Assembly (NCBI GenBank): GCA_001247695.2
Contig: LGRX02024793.1
Span: 1-64,000, forward strand
DNA length: 64,000 bases
Direction: 5' to 3'
DNA from: Cymbomonas tetramitiformis
Lineage: Eukaryota; Chlorophyta; Pyramimonadophyceae; Pyramimonadales; Pyramimonadaceae
Under the pieces are notes generated by a model. It was not told the origin of the DNA. It searched no databases and was given only the letters and a program-made list of their open reading frames with translations. The position numbers were made by a program, and so were the translations under genes. Of this stretch, positions 63,401 to 64,000 are shown one piece after another. Within the stretch, counting starts at the first letter, position 1. Each line of letters begins with the position of its first letter.

Positions 63401-63642
63401 GGCTGGATAAGGGTGCGCCAGGACGCGTCATAGTCCGGCAGTAGGAACATCGCCGACGTGTTCTCTGGGTCGGCGCGCCACTCAGCCATAAAGTGGCGTA
63501 GGATCCTCTCAATGAGGTTGTTATCCTTGGTGTAGGGGGGATTGCACCAGACGTGCTTTCCCCGCCATTGCTGCTTGAGGCACTCCGTCCAATAGGTGTC
63601 CACCTGGCGGTTGACGCCCATGGAGTCACAACACGCGTCCAC
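60463..63642 (-). CDS. Ty3/gypsy polyprotein: NPPY methyltransferase-like, integrase, chromodomain, C5-cytosine methyltransferase
   Basis: The frame has 1059 residues. An amino-methyltransferase-like domain at 1-125 has DACCDSMGVN, HVWCNPPYTKDN and AMFLLPDYDASW. The integrase zinc-binding domain at about 230-275 reads AHESPAAGHTGRDKT...CLICQQTR. The catalytic core has SIDFVTGLPRT, CDRDSRFRDAF and PYHPQGDGQAEH, giving D, D and E near 302, 365 and 401. The chromodomain at about 634-690 has YMVKWVGMPRSENEW. The C5-methyltransferase at about 773-1000 has motif I LVLFCGTGSVERQF, motif IV WASPPCTEYSQAK with the catalytic Cys, motif VI FIENPRG and a motif VIII-like YCKYGMPYKKPTHF. The target-recognition region is short. 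The first in-frame start is GTG at 63642, and an ATG lies seven codons on. As a polyprotein part it probably has no start of its own. RT lies beyond the window edge. Confidence 0.85.
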   Translation of the reverse strand: MDACCDSMGVNRQVDTYWTECLKQQWRGKHVWCNPPYTKDNNLIERILRHFMAEWRADPENTSAMFLLPDYDASWRTLIQPKYGLHVVKVFDLKDAKGHPTCLFESPDGGRPALRWPVLLVWAPAASRTRPRAKSARAPAAQGASEPMVTSGPAAKARAAKGPLKACQLVKALRAEYERSPYLTMLKEELLAAPHQRTDTFRMVDDMIWRIAEGRYQLVLSSDSPLREIVMREAHESPAAGHTGRDKTLARIVRRFWWPRMNKDVTDWTRSCLICQQTRPRNSYPDGQLNPLQVPVRLWQVVSIDFVTGLPRTERGYDAFATFTDKLSKMVHVVPMLYSDSSAEQVARMYFDHVWRLHGAPMKIVCDRDSRFRDAFHMELHRLMGVQVASTTPYHPQGDGQAEHTNHTVERMLRAYVDANQTDWDLWCTPVEYAINDSRSAVTGFTPFELCYGHAPTSQLDFFVEAALASRRGRAKGGRGDVVKKGTAHETARQFVQQLQTTRDRLLVAQQQQVAQYDARHRARRYAIGDMVWVDATHLTQPGDRGLHKKLLKKRLGPMEVLEAFHSDRQMELAPEDRGAPAAYLLKLPPQWKVHDVFTVDRLTPVESGQDKFADRSAEIPPPPVDVSGRKEMAVECIERSRTRRRSGRTWTEYMVKWVGMPRSENEWKTREDLEFDGVGRKGIPNRALQEFEKVEAKRQEREKSRVTRKREESAGAIWLTDPEELQADGMAWIPEERADDEVGTFATVSSTSFMPSQGPGRGAARLQPSRRPIRILVLFCGTGSVERQFSKQFPGCEVVSVDIQNRWKPTHCENILQWDYRQFSPKHFDVIWASPPCTEYSQAKTVGIRNLRGADRQVRRTLEIIKHLQPSFYFIENPRGRAPHGLHTRRCMQGLPPPHLATYCKYGMPYKKPTHFWTNAPITTLKSCDPENPCDFKRRYGRHEKMAQSGSASRESGDPRPGMGAGWHVYGIPAALLKQLFSSLPVEQPVGAIAAVCEYLAELLWRDENETDLNDERVCANPEEADEEPVTLMPEYSPTPPPVMSDDSEWDTMGSESA

Positions 63643-64000
63643 GTCGGAACGGGCCGTACTGCGCTGAGATCTCTTCGAACTTCTCCTTTACCAGTTTCCA
63701 GTCCTGCCGGTCTACCACGTTATCGTAGTGGGAGCTTGACGCGGAGGGGAACTTTGTTTGCTGGGAGGGGAAGGACTAAGGGGAGTTGAGGGGGCTGGAG
63801 AGGGGGCTTGCTCCGGTTGCGAGCGAGAGCGAGTAGTGACGCCCGCAAGGGTGGCTTCATGCAAGGCGCACTCCGCGGTGTGCAACGTCTCAGCTGCGTC
63901 TTCCCACAGGTCGGGGGTTTCCACCCAGGTGAGCCCATTCAGATGAGTGAGCTCCCCAACGACCAACGGGGGGCTGACCGGAGGTACAGACTCGTCTTCA
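63643..64000 (-). pseudogene. Gypsy polyprotein linker upstream of the methyltransferase-like domain, frame disturbed
   Basis: The same frame is open at 63966-63715 (ELTHLNGLTWVETPDLWEDA, then a Pro/Ser-rich linker) and ends with a TAG at 63714-63712. A second frame covers the gap with VVDRQDWKLVKEKFEEISAQ and YGPF. That leads into DVDACCD only if one of two adjacent C residues near 63650 is dropped. At least two single-base shifts or programmed events therefore separate the upstream RT/RNase H part from the rest. The window ends here. Confidence 0.5.

Overview
The window looks like accessory, transposon-dense nuclear DNA of a eukaryotic microbe, most likely an alga. Retroelements make up most of it, there is at least one gene with GT-AG introns, and there are minisatellites but no operons and no ribosomal or chromosomal housekeeping genes. 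The species cannot be fixed from the sequence; the green-alga guess is inference, based on the mix of DIRS-like elements, RNase H plus nuclease non-LTR elements and chromodomain gypsy elements.

Layout. 1-2182 is two minisatellites (66 bp, then 43 bp units). 2514-2687 is a run of five hairpins. 4.3-9.4 kb holds two minus-strand remnants of a non-LTR element with RNase H and a nuclease-like tail, separated by a 201-bp tandem repeat. Five minus-strand DIRS-like (tyrosine-recombinase) copies or derivatives lie at 10.2-14.1, 15.7-17.8 (carrying a MITE), 27.3-32.6, 33.2-38.1 and 50.3-55.1 kb, and a terminal remnant lies at 19.3-19.6 kb. Those with both ends show split direct repeats. The coding order is gag; RT, RNase H and DNA methyltransferase-like; then a Tudor-like fold and a tyrosine recombinase. 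19.7-26.2 kb is a long plus-strand R2-group-like non-LTR element, and 55.6-58.5 kb is an array of its truncated 3' ends. 38.8-42.7 kb is a decayed retroelement of another family.

From about 46.4 to 55.5 kb the plus strand carries an intron-containing, Crypton-like tyrosine recombinase gene. Eight exon pieces join with matching phases at all seven junctions, and one DIRS copy sits inside its sixth intron. 59.1-59.8 kb is an AT-rich YMDD reverse transcriptase fragment. The right end (about 60-64 kb) is the 3' half of a minus-strand Ty3/gypsy chromovirus whose polyprotein carries an NPPY-type methyltransferase-like domain, integrase, chromodomain and a C5-cytosine DNA methyltransferase, followed by a polypurine tract and a putative LTR.

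How the parts relate. The recurring theme is mobile elements carrying chromatin or DNA-modification modules: a Tudor-like domain in the DIRS and R2-like elements, amino-methyltransferase-like domains in three retroelement lineages, and chromodomain plus C5-methyltransferase in the gypsy element. Almost every element copy shows at least one inactivating change, so this is largely a graveyard. One DIRS copy (27.3-32.6 kb) has identical terminal repeats and only two nonsense codons, so it is young.
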